Shown: one piece after another, positions 1-9,065 of the stretch
Layout: each line of letters begins with the position of its first letter
Position numbering within the stretch: the first letter of the stretch is position 1
Source: Herbaspirillum sp. alder98
GTDB taxonomy: Bacteria; Pseudomonadota; Gammaproteobacteria; Burkholderiales; Burkholderiaceae_D
Direction: 5' to 3'
DNA: 64,000 nucleotides
Assembly: GCF_020179755.1 (NCBI RefSeq)
Contig: NZ_JAIUCY010000003.1
Coordinates: 248,001-312,000 of the forward strand
The notes under the pieces: model-generated
Databases searched by the model: none
The model's input: the letters and a program-made list of their open reading frames with translations, nothing else
What the model was told of the DNA's origin: nothing
Translations under genes and position numbers: made by a program

Positions 1-1037
1 CCGCGATGGTCGCATTCTGCCGCGCGCAGCATGTCGACAAAGCGCTGTGGCTTGCGAAACGCATCGCAGCGCCCGAACAGCGTCACCAGCGTCGTCGGCC
101 GCATCTCGAAGGCGCGCCCGACATTGCCATGTTCGCGCGCGGTGATCAGGGCCAGGTCGCGGCATTCGCTCGGCACCTTGAGGCGCGCGCAGACTTGCTC
201 GGCCAGCTTGACGCTGCGCGCTTCGTGGCCATGATGGCGCGGCCATTCGTCGGCCGGCGTGCTGCCCTTGCCCAGGTCGTGCAGCAGCGCGGCAAAGCGG
301 ATCGGCAATGCATGCCCCTGGCTGGCGGCCCAGTCGACCACCAGCATCACGTGCACGCCGGTGTCGATTTCTGGGTGGTGTTTTTCGGGTTGCGGCACGC
401 CCCACAAGGCATCGAGCTCGGGCAGGATGCGCTTGAGCGCGCCGCATGCGCGCAGCACCTCGAACATGCGCGATGGCCGCTGCTCCATCAGGCCGCGCGA
501 CAACTCTTGCCAGACCCGCTCGGGCACCAGGGCATCGACTTCTCCATCGTCGACCATGCGCTGCATCAGCGCATTGGTCTCGGGCGCAACGCTGAAGTCG
601 GCAAAGCGCGCCGCGAAGCGCGCTACCCGCAGGATCCGCACCGGGTCTTCGACGAAGGCTTCCGAGACGTGCCTGAACAGGCGCTGCGCGATATCGTCAC
701 GGCCATGGTAAGGATCGACCAGGCTGCCGTCTTCATGCTGGGCGATGGCGTTGATGGTCAGGTCGCGACGGGCCAGGTCCTGCTCCAGCGTGACGTCGGG
801 GGCGGCGTGGAAGGCGAAGCCGTGATAGCCGGGCGCGGTCTTGCGCTCGGTGCGGGCCAGCGCGTATTCCTCGTGGGTCTCGGGATGCAGGAACACCGGA
901 AAGTCGCGGCCGACCGCACGATAACCCAGCGCCTGCATCTGCTGCGGCGTGGCACCCACCACCACGTGGTCGCGGTCCTTCACCGGCAGCCCCAGCAAGC
1001 CATCGCGTACGGCGCCGCCGACGGTATATATCCTCAT
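1..1037 (-). CDS. cca: CCA-adding enzyme (tRNA nucleotidyltransferase), 3' part beyond window
   Basis: Adds or repairs the 3' CCA of tRNAs in the cytoplasm. The first 345 codons are visible and the C-terminus runs off the left edge. The N-terminus MRIYTVGGAVRD carries the class II nucleotidyltransferase GG/VRD signature. D21 and D23 in DRDHVVVG are the expected metal-binding pair, and RRDLTINAIA follows near residue 96. An HD-type motif (LLHDLGKG, near residue 250) indicates the multifunctional gammaproteobacterial/betaproteobacterial type with phosphohydrolase activity. The start ATG lies at 1035-1037, just 8 bp after the stop of the upstream GST gene at 1046, so the two are probably co-transcribed. 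Nothing in the visible part is degraded. Confidence 0.93.
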   Translation of the reverse strand, partial: MRIYTVGGAVRDGLLGLPVKDRDHVVVGATPQQMQALGYRAVGRDFPVFLHPETHEEYALARTERKTAPGYHGFAFHAAPDVTLEQDLARRDLTINAIAQHEDGSLVDPYHGRDDIAQRLFRHVSEAFVEDPVRILRVARFAARFADFSVAPETNALMQRMVDDGEVDALVPERVWQELSRGLMEQRPSRMFEVLRACGALKRILPELDALWGVPQPEKHHPEIDTGVHVMLVVDWAASQGHALPIRFAALLHDLGKGSTPADEWPRHHGHEARSVKLAEQVCARLKVPSECRDLALITAREHGNVGRAFEMRPTTLVTLFGRCDAFRKPQRFVDMLRAAECDHR

Positions 1038-1045
1038 TTATTTCT

Positions 1046-1747
1046 TCATTTGTGATCGGGCAGGACTTCTTTCTCGGCCAGCGCCTCGGCAATCCAGCGC
1101 GCCACGGCCGGATGCTCGCGCACGCGGTCGGCATAGGCCTGCAACGCGGGTGCCAGCGACACCTGGTAGCTGGCGAAGCGCATCACCACGGGCGCGTAGT
1201 AGGCGTCGGCAATCGAGAACTCGCCGAACAGGAAGTCATGATGGCCGAACTGGGCCAGGCATTCCTCCCAGATCTCGCAGATGCGCCCGATATCGCCCTG
1301 CGCTTCGGGCGTACGGCCCTGGCCCGGATAGCGGCCACGGATATCCATGCTCATGGCGCGGCGCAAGCCGGTGAAGCCGGAATGCATCTCGGCGCAAATG
1401 CTGCGCGCAATCGCGCGGGCATCGGCCGCCACCGGCCACAAGGCGCGGTCGGGGAACTGCTCGGCCAGGTATTCGCAGATCGCCAGCGAATCCCAGATCG
1501 CGATGTCGCCATCGAGCAGCACCGGCACCGTACCCGAAGCCGTGTAGCGCGCGATCTCGGCGGCAGTGTCGGGCTGGTCGAGCAGCACCCGAACTTCCTT
1601 GAAGGGAATATCGAAGGCGGTCATCGCCACCCACGCGCGCATCGACCACGACGAATAGTTCTTGTTGCCGATCACCAGCGTGGGCATTTGCCGACCGGCC
1701 TTCTTCAGCGCTTCGGACAGTACCGGGTCGAGTTCTGTATCTTGCAT
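1046..1747 (-). CDS. Glutathione S-transferase family protein
   Basis: Soluble GST-fold protein of up to 233 residues. After a short leader the thioredoxin-like N-terminal domain starts at MPTLVIGNKNYSSWSMRAWV, with SxWS near its first helix as in bacterial GSTs, then GTVPVLLDG and WDSLAICEYLAEQFP, which form the glutathione site. The all-alpha C-terminal half contains FSIADAYYAPVV, the usual helix-capping region. Substrate cannot be told from sequence. The start is uncertain: the ATG at 1747 has no clear ribosome binding site, whereas the internal ATG at 1687 is preceded by GAAGAAGG and gives the usual GST N-terminus (213 residues). It sits between the NDUFA9-type gene and cca on the same strand. 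Confidence 0.88.
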   Translation of the reverse strand: MQDTELDPVLSEALKKAGRQMPTLVIGNKNYSSWSMRAWVAMTAFDIPFKEVRVLLDQPDTAAEIARYTASGTVPVLLDGDIAIWDSLAICEYLAEQFPDRALWPVAADARAIARSICAEMHSGFTGLRRAMSMDIRGRYPGQGRTPEAQGDIGRICEIWEECLAQFGHHDFLFGEFSIADAYYAPVVMRFASYQVSLAPALQAYADRVREHPAVARWIAEALAEKEVLPDHK

Positions 1748-1785
1748 ATGGGCTCTGGGGGGATGGTTGAAAGACAGGCGCCGCG

Positions 1786-2760
1786 TCAGCGCCCCGCCTT
1801 GCTGCGAAAAAGGTCGAACTGGCGTTGTTCGTTACGCGGCGCCAGGTACAAGGGCGCCGCATCTTCCAGCGCGGTAGGCGTCAGCTGGAGTTCGGCGGAA
1901 ATCGGTGCGCCGAGGACGTTGTCGACCCGCATCGAGGCCACGTTGTCACGGCTCATCAGCTTGCCGGGCAGGTGTTCGAGCAACCAGGCCTGCAGTAATG
2001 CGGCCGACGACGGCAACGGCAGGATCGGGCGATTGCGTCCCACCATCCAGCCGGCCAGCCGCACCAGCTCGCGCAGGCTGTAGACGCGCGGTCCGCCCAG
2101 TTCAAACGTCTTGCCCGCCAGCGCCTGCTGATCGATCGCGCGCTTGAAGGCTTGCGCCACATCGCCCACGTACACCGGCTGGAAGCGCGCCTCGGCCGAC
2201 CCCAGCGGCAACACCGGAAAGCGCTTTTGCAGGCCGGCAAACAGATTCAGAAAACGGTCGCCCTCACCGAACACCACCGAGGGCCTGAAGATCACCGTCT
2301 GCAGCCCCGACTGCGCCCCGGCATTGGCCTCGACTTCACCCGCGGCCTTGGAGCGCTGGTACATCGACGGCCCATGGGCGTCTGCCCCCAGGGCGCTCAT
2401 GTGCAGGTAACGTCCGACGCCGTGCTGCACGCAGGCCGCCACGACACGGCGCGGCAGCAGCACATGCTGCGCCTCGAAGTCTGGACCGTAGGGCTGGCCG
2501 CGCCGGGCGGGGCGCGAATGCAATATGCCGACCAGGTTGATCACCACATCGGCCTGCGCCACCAGTGCCGACAGCACGCCGTCATCATGGATGTCGGCCA
2601 GCACCACCGACACCACCGGCGACACCAGCAGATGCTTGGCGCGCTCGATGCGCCGGGTCGGCACCATCACGCGATAATCGGTGCTGGCTCCCAGCAACCG
2701 GACGATGCGGGTACCGATGAAGCCGGTGCCGCCCAATACCAGAATCCTGCGTACAGCCAT
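1786..2760 (-). CDS. Complex I NDUFA9-subunit-family NAD(P)-binding SDR protein
   Basis: A 324-residue atypical short-chain dehydrogenase. RRILVLGGTGFIGTRIV at the N-terminus is the Rossmann GxxGxxG motif. LVGIL (near residue 75), HMSALGA (near 121) and YQRSKAAGE (near 132) follow the NDUFA9/YcfA-like pattern, with YxxxK intact. The family is related to the NDUFA9 accessory subunit of mitochondrial complex I. In bacteria these proteins are usually annotated as NAD-dependent epimerase/dehydratase and no reaction is established. The C-terminal region (AGWMVGRNRPILPLPS) matches the family. It lies 34 bp downstream of slt on the same strand and 38 bp before the GST gene, so co-transcription with both is likely. 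Confidence 0.85.
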   Translation of the reverse strand: MAVRRILVLGGTGFIGTRIVRLLGASTDYRVMVPTRRIERAKHLLVSPVVSVVLADIHDDGVLSALVAQADVVINLVGILHSRPARRGQPYGPDFEAQHVLLPRRVVAACVQHGVGRYLHMSALGADAHGPSMYQRSKAAGEVEANAGAQSGLQTVIFRPSVVFGEGDRFLNLFAGLQKRFPVLPLGSAEARFQPVYVGDVAQAFKRAIDQQALAGKTFELGGPRVYSLRELVRLAGWMVGRNRPILPLPSSAALLQAWLLEHLPGKLMSRDNVASMRVDNVLGAPISAELQLTPTALEDAAPLYLAPRNEQRQFDLFRSKAGR

Positions 2761-2793
2761 GCCTTGCCTCCTTGAGTGCAGCCCGCGAGCAGA

Positions 2794-4776
2794 TCAGGGC
2801 AGGTCGGTTGCCGCGTCGGCGTTGGGGGCGATATTGCCCATGCGCTGCTTCAACGACTGCGGACGATTTTCGAACATTGCGGCATAGTAAGTCGCATTGG
2901 ACATCACGTTCTTGACATAGCCACGGGTCTCGTTGAAAGGAATCATCTCGGCAAAGATCGCGCCCTCCACCGTGCGCGGCAGCGTGGCGCGCCAGGTCCG
3001 TGGACGACCGGGACCGGCGTTGTAGCCGGCCGTGGCCAGGGTCTCGGAACCGTTCATGTTGTTGAGCACCATGTCGAGATAGCTGGTGCCCAGCAGCAGG
3101 TTGGTGTTGATGTCATTGACCTGGTCGGCAGTGAATTCGGTCATGCCGATCTTCTTGGCCACGAACTTGGCGGTCGCCGGCATCAACTGCATCAGGCCAG
3201 ATGCCCCGACATGCGAGCGGGCCGATTTGATGAAACGCGACTCCTGGCGAATCAGGCCATAGACCCAGGCGTTTTCCATCCCCAGCGGACGCGTGGCGGC
3301 GTTCATCTCGGGCAGGTGCGGCGCCGGGAAGCGCTGGGTGAAATCGAATTCGGCGCGGGTACGGTCCGAGGTATTGACCATGCGGTCCAGCACATCGCTC
3401 TGGCGGGCGTATTCGGCGGCCGCCAGCAACTGGCGATCCGTCATCTTGCGCAATTCCCAGTTCCATTCGCGGATCGCTTCGAAGCGCAGGTTCAACTGAT
3501 AGAACCGCAGCGAACGCTTGAAGCCGGCATTTTGCGAATACACGGCGATCTCACCGGCGCCCGGCGGCGTCGGTCCGGGCGGCACGGTGATCTTTTGCCC
3601 CAGTTCTTCCAGCGCCAGCTGGCCGTAGAAACTGAAGTTGCCCGAGATCGATTCGAACAGGCGGCGCGCCGCATCGTTCTGGCCATCTTCGCGCAGGGCG
3701 CGACCCAGCCAGTAGACCCAGGTGATGTCGTTGCGCAGCGCCACGGGCATGCCGGCAATGGTGCCGCGAACGGTCTTCCAGTCGCCTGCGCGCAGGGCCA
3801 TGCGCACCTTCCATTGCATCGCGTCCTGCGACAGCGGCGCATCCAGCGTCTTGCGCCAGTAGTCGGCCGCTTCCGGCGCCAGCTTGTAGGACGCCGCCAG
3901 CGCGATCTGCGCCCAGCCCAACGCCACTTCCTGGCTGGTCATCTGGCGTGCGGCGCCGTTGAGATAGGTGGCCGCCTGGGCCGGGTTGCTCTTGGCGATA
4001 CGTCCCAGCGCAATGATGTAGAGCTGGTGATTGGCCGCGCCTTCGCCCGGGCCCTTGGCCAGCATCAGGGTCGGCTTGTCCATCACCTGCGGCACGGTCG
4101 CCACGCCATTGTCGACCAGCACGGCAGCGCGACGCGCCACAGTGGTGTTGCCGTTCTCGGCCGCCTGGCGAATCTGGAACCAGACATCGGCCTGGCTGAA
4201 CTGGCCGTTCTGCGCCAGCGTGGCGATCAGGTCGCTGCAGCCCTGGCCATAATCCTTGGGATTGACCAGCAGGGCGCGCGCCTCGTCGGCCACATTGGCG
4301 CCCTTCAAGGCGCGCGAATTTAGCGCAAAGCACTTAACCTGAGTATCGTCATCCAGAACGAATTTGGGATACTGTTCGTCGAACAACGCCCAGTTGCCTG
4401 TCTTGCCCAACGCCAACAGCCAGTCATTGCGCAAGCGATCGACGATGGCCTGGCCATCGTAGCGGGTCAGAAAGTCGCGCACTTCCTGCTCGCTGGCGCT
4501 ATAGTCGCGCACCCGTGGCTTGAGCCGGTAATAGTCGACGTAGGAGACCAGATCGTAACTGCCCAGTCGCGCCGCCAGCTCTTGCGCCAGGGCGCCGTTG
4601 TCACTGGCGGCGGCAGCCCGCAGGGCGATGAAGACATCGTCGGCCGATGCATCCGGCCCCGGTCGCTTTTGCGCATGGGCCGAAGGAATGACGCAGATAG
4701 CCGCGCCTGCGGCCAGCGCCAGCGAAGTCGCCAGCCGACGCAGGGTTTTGTCGAACAGATAATTCTTCAGACGCAT
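2794..4776 (-). CDS. slt: Soluble lytic murein transglycosylase
   Basis: Periplasmic exo-type enzyme that cleaves the MurNAc-GlcNAc bond to give 1,6-anhydro ends. Length is 660 residues, normal for Slt70-type proteins. An N-terminal signal peptide ends at SAHA-Q (about residue 35). A long alpha-helical superhelix follows, then a C-terminal lysozyme-like domain with the catalytic Glu in LIRQESRF (E512 by count), GLMQLMPATAK and AGYNAGPGR. The ATG at 4774-4776 is preferred because it gives the signal peptide. The open frame runs further upstream, but that extension (to 5010) overlaps the divergent fau gene and is not protein-like. Divergent from fau with about 58 bp between the starts. Confidence 0.93.
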   Translation of the reverse strand: MRLKNYLFDKTLRRLATSLALAAGAAICVIPSAHAQKRPGPDASADDVFIALRAAAASDNGALAQELAARLGSYDLVSYVDYYRLKPRVRDYSASEQEVRDFLTRYDGQAIVDRLRNDWLLALGKTGNWALFDEQYPKFVLDDDTQVKCFALNSRALKGANVADEARALLVNPKDYGQGCSDLIATLAQNGQFSQADVWFQIRQAAENGNTTVARRAAVLVDNGVATVPQVMDKPTLMLAKGPGEGAANHQLYIIALGRIAKSNPAQAATYLNGAARQMTSQEVALGWAQIALAASYKLAPEAADYWRKTLDAPLSQDAMQWKVRMALRAGDWKTVRGTIAGMPVALRNDITWVYWLGRALREDGQNDAARRLFESISGNFSFYGQLALEELGQKITVPPGPTPPGAGEIAVYSQNAGFKRSLRFYQLNLRFEAIREWNWELRKMTDRQLLAAAEYARQSDVLDRMVNTSDRTRAEFDFTQRFPAPHLPEMNAATRPLGMENAWVYGLIRQESRFIKSARSHVGASGLMQLMPATAKFVAKKIGMTEFTADQVNDINTNLLLGTSYLDMVLNNMNGSETLATAGYNAGPGRPRTWRATLPRTVEGAIFAEMIPFNETRGYVKNVMSNATYYAAMFENRPQSLKQRMGNIAPNADAATDLP

Positions 4777-4834
4777 TCTTGGACAACCTGGTTGAGTAAT
4801 CGAAACAAAAAAACAGACTAGCGGACACATCAAA

Positions 4835-5482
4835 ATGACGACACCAAGCATAGCACGCGCCCCATTGCCATCGCTGCCGCAGAGCAAGGCCAAACCGACC
4901 TTGCGCGACGAACTGCTGGCGCGCCGTCGCGGCCTCGACGATACCGCCCGGCGCCTGGCCGATGCCGCCATTGCCGAGCGCGTGCTGGCCTGGTGCGCCG
5001 CAGCCGGCATCGCCAGCCTGGGCGTGTACCACCCGATCCGGCGCGAGCCCGACCTGCTATCGGCCTATAACGCATTGACCGCACAAGGCGTGCACCTGTC
5101 ATTGCCAGTGGTGACCGACAACAATGCGCCACTGATGTTTCGTCGCTGGATTCCGGGGGATGTTCTGGAAAAGGACGCCCTCGGCACCCTGACCCCGACC
5201 AGCACCGCAGCGCAGGTGCATCCGCAGGCCCTGCTGGTGCCGTGCCTGGGGTTTAGTGCCGAGCGCTACCGGCTGGGTTATGGCGGCGGCTTCTATGACC
5301 GCACGCTGGCCGAGACGCCCCGACCGCTGGCTGTCGGGGTTTGCCATGCGTTCGGGCTGGTGGAGTTTGCGGGGGAAGCGCATGACATCGCGCTGGATCT
5401 GGTACTGACGGACCAGGGGCAATGGGGACGGCCGGACGAGATAGTTAGAACTCAAGCACCCTCGATAATCCCGTCGTCCTGA
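4835..5482 (+). CDS. fau: 5-formyltetrahydrofolate cyclo-ligase
   Basis: Converts 5-formyl-THF to 5,10-methenyl-THF with ATP hydrolysis, in folate one-carbon metabolism. The 215-residue protein shows the family features: basic N-terminal segment LRDELLARRRGL, YHPIRREPDL near residue 65, and the ATP/substrate-binding signature RLGYGGGFYDRTL near residues 146-158. It diverges from slt. The last residues (SIIPSS) and the stop codon at 5480-5482 are encoded by the left arm of a palindromic repeat (5468-5567), so the C-terminal tail appears to have been replaced or lengthened by that repeat. 6S RNA often lies beside this gene in proteobacteria, but I saw no clear 6S sequence here. Confidence 0.92.
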   Translation: MTTPSIARAPLPSLPQSKAKPTLRDELLARRRGLDDTARRLADAAIAERVLAWCAAAGIASLGVYHPIRREPDLLSAYNALTAQGVHLSLPVVTDNNAPLMFRRWIPGDVLEKDALGTLTPTSTAAQVHPQALLVPCLGFSAERYRLGYGGGFYDRTLAETPRPLAVGVCHAFGLVEFAGEAHDIALDLVLTDQGQWGRPDEIVRTQAPSIIPSS

Positions 5483-5567
5483 CGAAAGTAAGGACCCAGC
5501 GTCGTGCAACGGTCATAGACGCAGCACATAAGCCACTGGATACCGGCCTGCGCCGGCAGGACGGGAT
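5468..5567. repeat. REP/MITE-like element with inverted ends
   Basis: A 100-bp segment begins ATCCCGTCGTCCTG and ends CAGGACGGGAT, whose reverse complement ATCCCGTCCTG matches the left end except for a 3-base insertion. Inside lie CAGCGTCGT and a secondary hairpin CCGGCCTGCGCCGG. The layout is typical of dispersed extragenic palindromes seen in many Burkholderiales genomes. No second copy was seen in this window, so its dispersed nature is inference. It fills the whole space between fau and the convergent diguanylate cyclase gene and supplies the fau stop codon. Confidence 0.5.
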
Positions 5568-5576
5568 ACTGAGAAT

Positions 5577-7253
5577 TCAGGCGCCGTCGCCCTTGGCCAG
5601 CCTCAGGTCCTCGATGGTGCGAATGCAATCACGACCGGCGGCCTTGGCCAGATAGAGCGCCTCGTCGGCTTCGCGCAGCACGTCTTCGGGATTATCGACC
5701 TGGCGCTGCGGCGCCACCGCCGACACGCCGATGCTGATGGTCAGGAAACCGGTGGCGCTGGCGGTATGTTCAATCCCCAGCTTCTGGACCGAAATACGGA
5801 TCCGTTCGGCCACCATCAATGCGCCCTCCAGCTTGGCGCCAGGCAGCAGCACCGCGATTTCCTCGCCGCCGTAACGCGCCAGCAAGTCTTCCGGACGCAC
5901 GTTGGTATCGCGAATGGCGCTGCCCAGGCGGCGCAGCACCTTGTCGCCGGCCATGTGACCGTACAGGTCGTTGTACTGCTTGAAATAATCGACGTCGATC
6001 ATGATCACGGCCAGCGACAGGCCGGTCCGCGCGGCGCGATTGAATTCCTCGTGCAGGCCGCGTTCGAACTGGCGGCGGTTGGCCAGACCCGTGAGCGCGT
6101 CTTCCAGCGCCAGTCGCGCCAGCGTCTTGTTCATCTCTTCCAGATGCACGCGCGCCTCGTCCAGCTCGACCTCGATATTCTTGCGCTCGGCCACCAGCGC
6201 ATTGAAAGCGCCCTGCACGTCGCCCAACTCATCGGCTCGCACCTCGCCGGGCAACTGTTCGAGGGTCTTGTCCTGGCGGATGCGCTGGATGTGCGCATGC
6301 AGGCGCTGCAAGGGCTGCAGCAAGCGGGATACGAACCACCACGACAGCAGGCCGGCCAGCAAGGTGAGCACGGCGGCGACCAGGATCGCCCGGTTCTGCA
6401 TCTCGGTGATCGGCGCATAGGCGTCCCGTGCCGGGTAATGCGCGCCGATGATCCAGTCAGTGGTGGTCATGCGCTTGTAAGCGTACAGCGCGGGTTCGCC
6501 CTGGCGGTCCGGGCTTTCCATGCTGCCTTCGAAGCCCTTGAGGGCGGCCTCGCCGGCCGGGCTGCGACCGCCGATGGCATCCATGTGCTGCAACACGCGG
6601 CTCTTGTCCTTGTGCTCGATCACGGTACCGTCGCCAGACAGGATGAACATGGTCCGGGTATTACCCATCTGCACGTTGGTGAACTGGCCCAGGAAGTTAT
6701 TTTCCTTCAGGTCGATACTCCCCACCAGCACCATGTCGACCTCGCCCCGCGGGCCCAGCACCGGCTCGGTCATCAACACCACCGGACGGTTCGACATCTT
6801 GCTCAGCAAGGGCTTGGAAATCAGGCCCTTCTTGGATTTGAGGGTCTGCTCCAGGTAATCGCGACCGCTCATGCTGAAGCGGTTGGCCTGGGAAGCATCG
6901 ATATAGTTAGCCAGCACATTGCCGTTGGCCTCGACCACGCTCACATTGAAGAACTGGGCGGTCAGCGACAGGTGTTGTTCAAGGAAGCGCTGCATCTGCT
7001 GGCTGTTATGCCGAGCGCCATCGGGGATGCCTTCGGCCAGCAGTCGCAGGGCGATACGGCGATCTTCGAAACCGGCGTCCAGCGCGGCTGCCGTGAGCTT
7101 GAGCGCGGCAAACTGCTGCCCGCCCAACTCCTCGCGCATGTCGCGCCGGATAACAAGCAATGAAATGGCGGTGACGACGACGGCAGTAACGACTACCGCG
7201 ACCACCACGGCCAGGGCCAGGCGGGTTTTGAGTTCCAGGTTCAGGCGCGACAT
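5577..7253 (-). CDS. Membrane diguanylate cyclase (dCACHE-HAMP-GGDEF)
   Basis: Makes cyclic di-GMP from two GTP at the inner membrane. The 558-residue protein has an N-terminal membrane segment (residues about 12-34), a periplasmic double-CACHE-like sensor (about 35-290), a second membrane segment (AILVAAVLTLLAGLLSWWFV), HAMP, a short coiled coil, and a GGDEF domain. The active-site motif is GGEEI at 462-466, where Ile replaces the usual Phe. The inhibitory I-site RPED at 453-456, five residues before it, is intact, so product feedback is expected. DALTGLANRRQFE marks the domain start. The ligand is unknown. It is transcribed alone and converges on fau across the repeat element. Confidence 0.92.
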   Translation of the reverse strand: MSRLNLELKTRLALAVVVAVVVTAVVVTAISLLVIRRDMREELGGQQFAALKLTAAALDAGFEDRRIALRLLAEGIPDGARHNSQQMQRFLEQHLSLTAQFFNVSVVEANGNVLANYIDASQANRFSMSGRDYLEQTLKSKKGLISKPLLSKMSNRPVVLMTEPVLGPRGEVDMVLVGSIDLKENNFLGQFTNVQMGNTRTMFILSGDGTVIEHKDKSRVLQHMDAIGGRSPAGEAALKGFEGSMESPDRQGEPALYAYKRMTTTDWIIGAHYPARDAYAPITEMQNRAILVAAVLTLLAGLLSWWFVSRLLQPLQRLHAHIQRIRQDKTLEQLPGEVRADELGDVQGAFNALVAERKNIEVELDEARVHLEEMNKTLARLALEDALTGLANRRQFERGLHEEFNRAARTGLSLAVIMIDVDYFKQYNDLYGHMAGDKVLRRLGSAIRDTNVRPEDLLARYGGEEIAVLLPGAKLEGALMVAERIRISVQKLGIEHTASATGFLTISIGVSAVAPQRQVDNPEDVLREADEALYLAKAAGRDCIRTIEDLRLAKGDGA

Positions 7254-7456
7254 AGGCTAAGACGTTCTCTTCCCCGGGGGACGGTTGCCTCCCCCATTTT
7301 TCTGTTTTACTTCTTCGCCCGCGGCAGCTGGTTAGCCCGCCGTGAGCCGATGACCACGCGAAATGCTACAGGCTCGCGGGGCGACATGCAAACAGCGCTT
7401 GGTCCCGCGCCGCTGCTGTGACGATTTATCCACGCTGCCGGCGCCACTAACAGAAC

Positions 7457-9025
7457 CTAGATGACCTGCAATGCCTGCAGCAGCGGCAGCCGGGTGGCTG
7501 CAAAGAGCCGCGCCTGCAGCGACAGTTCGGCCAGGTTCTCGGCCTCGCTCTCCAGCCTTGTCCCGTCACGCACCAGCTTCTTGCCCTGCGCCGAGACATG
7601 CTTCCAGACCACCGCCGGCCAGGCCGCCACGTCGTCGCCACGCTCCAGAAACGCCAGCAGGAACAATTGTTCGATACGGTCGACCGACACTCCGCCCCCG
7701 GTCACCGGGCTGCACAGGTGGCCGACGTCGCCCTCGCTGCCGGCGCTGGCGGGCAGGCGGGCCTTATGCAGCAGGTGCAGGTTGAGCGCCCGCGCGCGGC
7801 GGTTGATCTCGGCCCGCGCAGCGGCATCGCCCTCGGCCGGCAGGGGCGCGGCATGACCGGTGCCGATCAGCATCAGCGCCGAATCGATCACCTGTTGCAG
7901 GTTGAGATTGCGATGCGCCAGGCTGGCCGCCAGATCAACCAGGGTATGCGGCCTGTAATCACCCAGCGCCTGCAGAATCGGTTCATAGATCAGGCGGTTC
8001 AGGGTGATCTCGGAGGCGACGTTGTGCACCGTCAGCGGCACCTTGTCGGGCTCGGTCAGCAACACGATGGATTGCAGGGCCAGCGCCTGCACCCGCTGCC
8101 GGTCTTCCATCGGTTGCGCCCCGCGCACCCAGTAGTCGCGCCGGAATTGCTGGTTCACCATGAAGTCGCGCACGCTCTGCTGTTGCACCGGGTCCTCGAT
8201 GCGTTGCATGAACTGCCGCTGCGACGGCGTCAGGTTGGCCATATCGAGATGGTCGGCGTAGTGGGCGGTGCAGGCGAAGTCCAACCCGATCTGCGACAAC
8301 CGGGCGTGGACCGATGCAAACGACTCGGCGTGCCAGTCACGGTTGAAATACTCGTGCGCCAGGTAACTGCGCGGTTGCTGCTGCAGTATCTTGAGCCGGT
8401 CACGCATGAAGGGGTTGGCCTGGGCATAGACCGGATCGGCGTCGAACATGTTGGCGGCGAATTCGAGCGCGGCGTCAATCCGTTCGGCCGTGGGCAAACC
8501 CTGTTCTTCATGATCGGCCTGCAGCGTGTGCTGCATCAGCAAGTCGCGCAGCGGCATGAAGGCGGCCCAGCCGGGCTGCGTGTTATAGCTGATATAGAGC
8601 ACGCCGCCCGGCTTGAGCTTGCGGTCGATGAAATCGAAAATGATCGCCCGGTTCTCAGCCGACACCCAGCTCCACACGCCATGCAGCGCAATGAAATCGA
8701 AGTCGGGCAGGTCGCTGCGCCGGCAAAACCGCGAAAAGCTGGAGTCTTCCAGCTGCGCACCGGCGCCGGAGGCCGCCGCCAGTTCCTGCGCGAAGGCGGC
8801 CTGCATCGGATTGAAATCGTTACCCCACCAGCGGGTACCGGATGCAGCGGCGTGAAAATTGGTCGACAAGCCCTGGCCGAAGCCCAGCTCGCAAGCCGTC
8901 TGCACCACCGGCGCCTGCAGGCCGTGGCAGGCAAAGGCCAGCGGCAGGCGGGCCGGGTTCATGCCGGGGTAATAGCCGAAGGTATAGGCGATGTCGAAGA
9001 CGTAGCCGTCATTCCAGTTGTTCAA
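7457..9025 (-). CDS. Class I SAM-dependent methyltransferase with methyltransferase regulatory domain
   Basis: A 522-residue cytoplasmic protein. The N-terminal part has a SAM-binding motif ACELGFGQGLSTNF (about residue 44) and GNDFNPMQ, a second acidic strand, followed by FDFIALHGVWSWVS. The C-terminal half fits the MethyTransf_Reg (PF10119) type region that accompanies a group of methyltransferases of unknown substrate. It starts MNNWNDGYVFDIAYTFGYYPGMNP, typical of this group. The 203 bp between its stop-side neighbour and the GGDEF gene hold no gene. The upstream gene on the same strand is the MazG-like gene, 40 bp away, so the two may be co-transcribed. Target molecule unknown. Confidence 0.85.
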   Translation of the reverse strand: MNNWNDGYVFDIAYTFGYYPGMNPARLPLAFACHGLQAPVVQTACELGFGQGLSTNFHAAASGTRWWGNDFNPMQAAFAQELAAASGAGAQLEDSSFSRFCRRSDLPDFDFIALHGVWSWVSAENRAIIFDFIDRKLKPGGVLYISYNTQPGWAAFMPLRDLLMQHTLQADHEEQGLPTAERIDAALEFAANMFDADPVYAQANPFMRDRLKILQQQPRSYLAHEYFNRDWHAESFASVHARLSQIGLDFACTAHYADHLDMANLTPSQRQFMQRIEDPVQQQSVRDFMVNQQFRRDYWVRGAQPMEDRQRVQALALQSIVLLTEPDKVPLTVHNVASEITLNRLIYEPILQALGDYRPHTLVDLAASLAHRNLNLQQVIDSALMLIGTGHAAPLPAEGDAAARAEINRRARALNLHLLHKARLPASAGSEGDVGHLCSPVTGGGVSVDRIEQLFLLAFLERGDDVAAWPAVVWKHVSAQGKKLVRDGTRLESEAENLAELSLQARLFAATRLPLLQALQVI

Positions 9026-9065
9026 GGGGGTGCTCCGGGCGGTTGGCGGTGTTAATTATTGGTGA

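Noticed and set aside
2776..4323. A 515-codon open frame on the plus strand opposite slt
   Set aside because: Antisense shadow of slt with low-complexity composition.
5482..5576. 6S RNA gene near fau
   Set aside because: The short gap is filled by the palindromic repeat and does not have the long 6S hairpin.
5766..9055. Long plus-strand frames opposite the cyclase and methyltransferase genes
   Set aside because: Antisense shadows; the minus-strand products have full domains and motifs.
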